Shown: positions 63,285-64,000 of the stretch, in pieces
Layout of the letters: every line of letters starts with the position of its first letter
Position numbering within the stretch: the first letter of the stretch is position 1
Assembly (NCBI GenBank): GCA_963828405.1
Contig: CAWHEG010000012.1
Coordinates: 161,371-225,370 of the forward strand
Origin: JANMJD01 sp963828405
GTDB taxonomy: Bacteria; Actinomycetota; Acidimicrobiia; Acidimicrobiales; Ilumatobacteraceae
DNA: 64,000 nt
Direction: 5' to 3'
Program-made: the position numbers and the translations under genes
Notes under the pieces: model-generated
What the model saw: the letters and a program-made list of their open reading frames with translations, nothing else
What the model was told of the DNA's origin: nothing
Databases searched by the model: none

Positions 63285-63321
63285 AAGTTAGCTTGTGCGA
63301 TCGAAAGATGCAAGCTAACTT
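63285..63321. promoter_or_regulatory. Operator-like inverted repeat upstream of module 1
   Basis: Perfect 11-bp arms AAGTTAGCTTG (63285-63295) and CAAGCTAACTT (63311-63321) with a 15-nt spacer. The left arm contains the -10 TAACTT of module 1 on the minus strand. Probably bound by the HTH antitoxin (inference). Confidence 0.65.
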
Positions 63322-63395
63322 CCGCGGTGCTCGGTGCAGGCCGGTAAGTTGCCCTCCGCGAAGTGGGCGACATCCCGCGACGTTCGTGGGTCGTT

Positions 63396-63659
63396 CTAGG
63401 CCGAGATCTTGGCGGCATACTTGCGCTGAGCCGCCTGCTTGGAGACACGCAACATCGCCGCGATCTCGGACCATGAGCGATCGGCTTTGCGTGCCTCGCG
63501 GATTGCGTCAAGCAACGCTGTGTCGACATCGTCGCGTCGTTCGACCAATTCGGCGATGCTGCGAAGCGCGGCCGTATTCGCTTCGACCAGATCCCCGGTA
63601 TCAACACGTTCGGCCCAGCGTTCGAGAGCGGTCGCTCGTTGTGCTCGTGTTGTGGTCAT
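63396..63659 (-). CDS. HTH antitoxin-like protein, module 2
   Basis: 87 aa, helical, acidic centre (AELVERRDDVDTALLDAI) and C-terminal HTH (DRSWSEIAAMLRVSKQAAQR). It resembles small DNA-binding antitoxins found next to short DUF4258/BrnT-like proteins in actinobacteria; the exact family is not certain. ATG 63659 overlaps the toxin stop as ATGA. Paralogous to the 62769-63080 protein. Confidence 0.7.
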   Translation of the reverse strand: MTTTRAQRATALERWAERVDTGDLVEANTAALRSIAELVERRDDVDTALLDAIREARKADRSWSEIAAMLRVSKQAAQRKYAAKISA

Positions 63660-63892
63660 GGCGTCCACCAACCTTTCAAGAACTTGGATCGTGCAGACAT
63701 CGCATGAAGGATCGCGACACCGTCCGCGTCGCTGACCACTCCGACTTCAAGTGGTTGAGCGTCCGTGGATGGGCCGACGAACATCGTGACATCGGGGTCG
63801 TCGGTATCGAACGCTCGCCAGTGGTGTCGCAGTGCATGCAGCATGTCGTCATCAGGGACACCGTGCTTGCGGGCGCTCGCCTCGATGTCCAC
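63656..63892 (-). CDS. Small toxin-like protein, module 2
   Basis: 78 aa: DIEASARKHGVPDDDMLHAL, then DDPDVTMFVGPSTDAQPLEV and AILHAMSARSKFLKGWW. The KHGV-x-x-x-D-x-x-HA pattern with a terminal VxxAM-x-AR-x-KFL motif is shared by many short actinobacterial proteins that resemble BrnT/DUF4258 RNase-fold toxins. Toxicity is inferred from pairing with an HTH protein. GTG 63892 is 6 nt after TAGGCT (63904-63899), leaderless; the GTG at 63895 is too close. Confidence 0.7.
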   Translation of the reverse strand: MDIEASARKHGVPDDDMLHALRHHWRAFDTDDPDVTMFVGPSTDAQPLEVGVVSDADGVAILHAMSARSKFLKGWWTP

Positions 63893-63915
63893 CACTGCAG
63901 CCTACGACCCAAACC

Positions 63916-63947
63916 CAACGACCGTCAACAAGTGTTGACGGTCGTTG
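63916..63947. repeat. 15-bp perfect inverted repeat upstream of module 2
   Basis: CAACGACCGTCAACA (63916-63930), 2-nt spacer, TGTTGACGGTCGTTG (63933-63947). It lies 12 bp from the module 2 -10 and directly before the recombinase fragment. Operator or hairpin terminator; both fit. Confidence 0.7.
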
Positions 63948-63948
63948 C

Positions 63949-64000
63949 AGCCTCCTCGGCCCCTCCGGCATCGCCATCACCGCCGACATCTACTCACACG
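63949..64000 (+). pseudogene. C-terminal fragment of a tyrosine recombinase (integrase), cut by window edge
   Basis: The frame from 63952 reads LLGPSGIAITADIYSH, matching the integrase box L-L-G-H-S-S-I-A-x-T-x-D-x-Y-S-H that carries the catalytic Tyr. Pro replaces the catalytic His of LGH. No recombinase body lies upstream: the preceding bases form an inverted repeat and then the oppositely oriented toxin gene. So this is a stranded 3' piece; what follows is outside the window. Confidence 0.65.

Noticed and set aside
1..64000. CRISPR arrays, rRNA genes, intact insertion sequences or prophage
   Set aside because: No regularly spaced repeats, rRNA-like sequence, transposase or phage structural genes were seen.

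Overview
The window is a very GC-rich bacterial chromosome segment. Gene order, strong GC3 bias, many GTG starts and frequent leaderless -10 elements (TANNNT 6-8 nt before the start codon) point to an actinobacterium. The surface-protein domain at 59.6 kb and the small bS22-like protein suggest class Acidimicrobiia, but that rank is inference.

Backbone: the conserved actinobacterial order ispE, tRNA-Gln, glmU, prs, rplY, pth, mfd, SurA/PrsA-like isomerase, mazG, eno, ftsB-like, DUF501, ppx runs from 0 to 41 kb. It is interrupted by accessory blocks: (a) an SOS-box-controlled DUF222/HNH gene and a TPR relic between pth and mfd; (b) a heme membrane protein, FMN-binding protein and ApbE module plus katG with a furA relic, between mfd and the isomerase; (c) a GH13 glucosidase between mazG and eno; (d) an 18-kb block (21.4-39.7 kb) between ftsB and DUF501 that carries a form-II CO-dehydrogenase-like molybdenum hydroxylase system. 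Block d holds an orphan large subunit, a complete S-L-M operon, then MoxR/CoxD, vWA/CoxE, two XdhC-type proteins, a MobA-like nucleotidyltransferase and CoxG. Unrelated genes (PAP2, FAD oxidoreductase, secreted metalloprotease, NlpC/P60 lipoprotein) are interleaved.

41-51 kb: two acetyltransferases, a DUF885 peptidase-like protein, an enoyl-CoA hydratase, RidA and NUDIX proteins, a small LPETG-anchored surface protein, an SGNH/MBOAT acyl-transfer pair and queF. 51-59 kb: nucleoside salvage (cdd, add, upp, udk) with a PhyH dioxygenase translationally coupled between cdd and add, a GGDEF-EAL protein, a glycerate kinase and a DUF3263/LytR_C pair. 59.6-62.4 kb: a Tat-exported surface protein, a decayed coding fragment, a cupin and a nitrilase.

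Right end (62.45-64 kb): the composition changes. A tRNA 3'-end remnant, two tandem paralogous toxin/antitoxin-like modules, two long perfect inverted repeats and the C-terminal box of a tyrosine recombinase together look like the remains of an integrated element.

Three otherwise intact genes (katG, an SDR and the GGDEF-EAL protein) each contain one single-base indel in a short homopolymer. They are marked as frameshifted, but sequencing or assembly error is a serious alternative.
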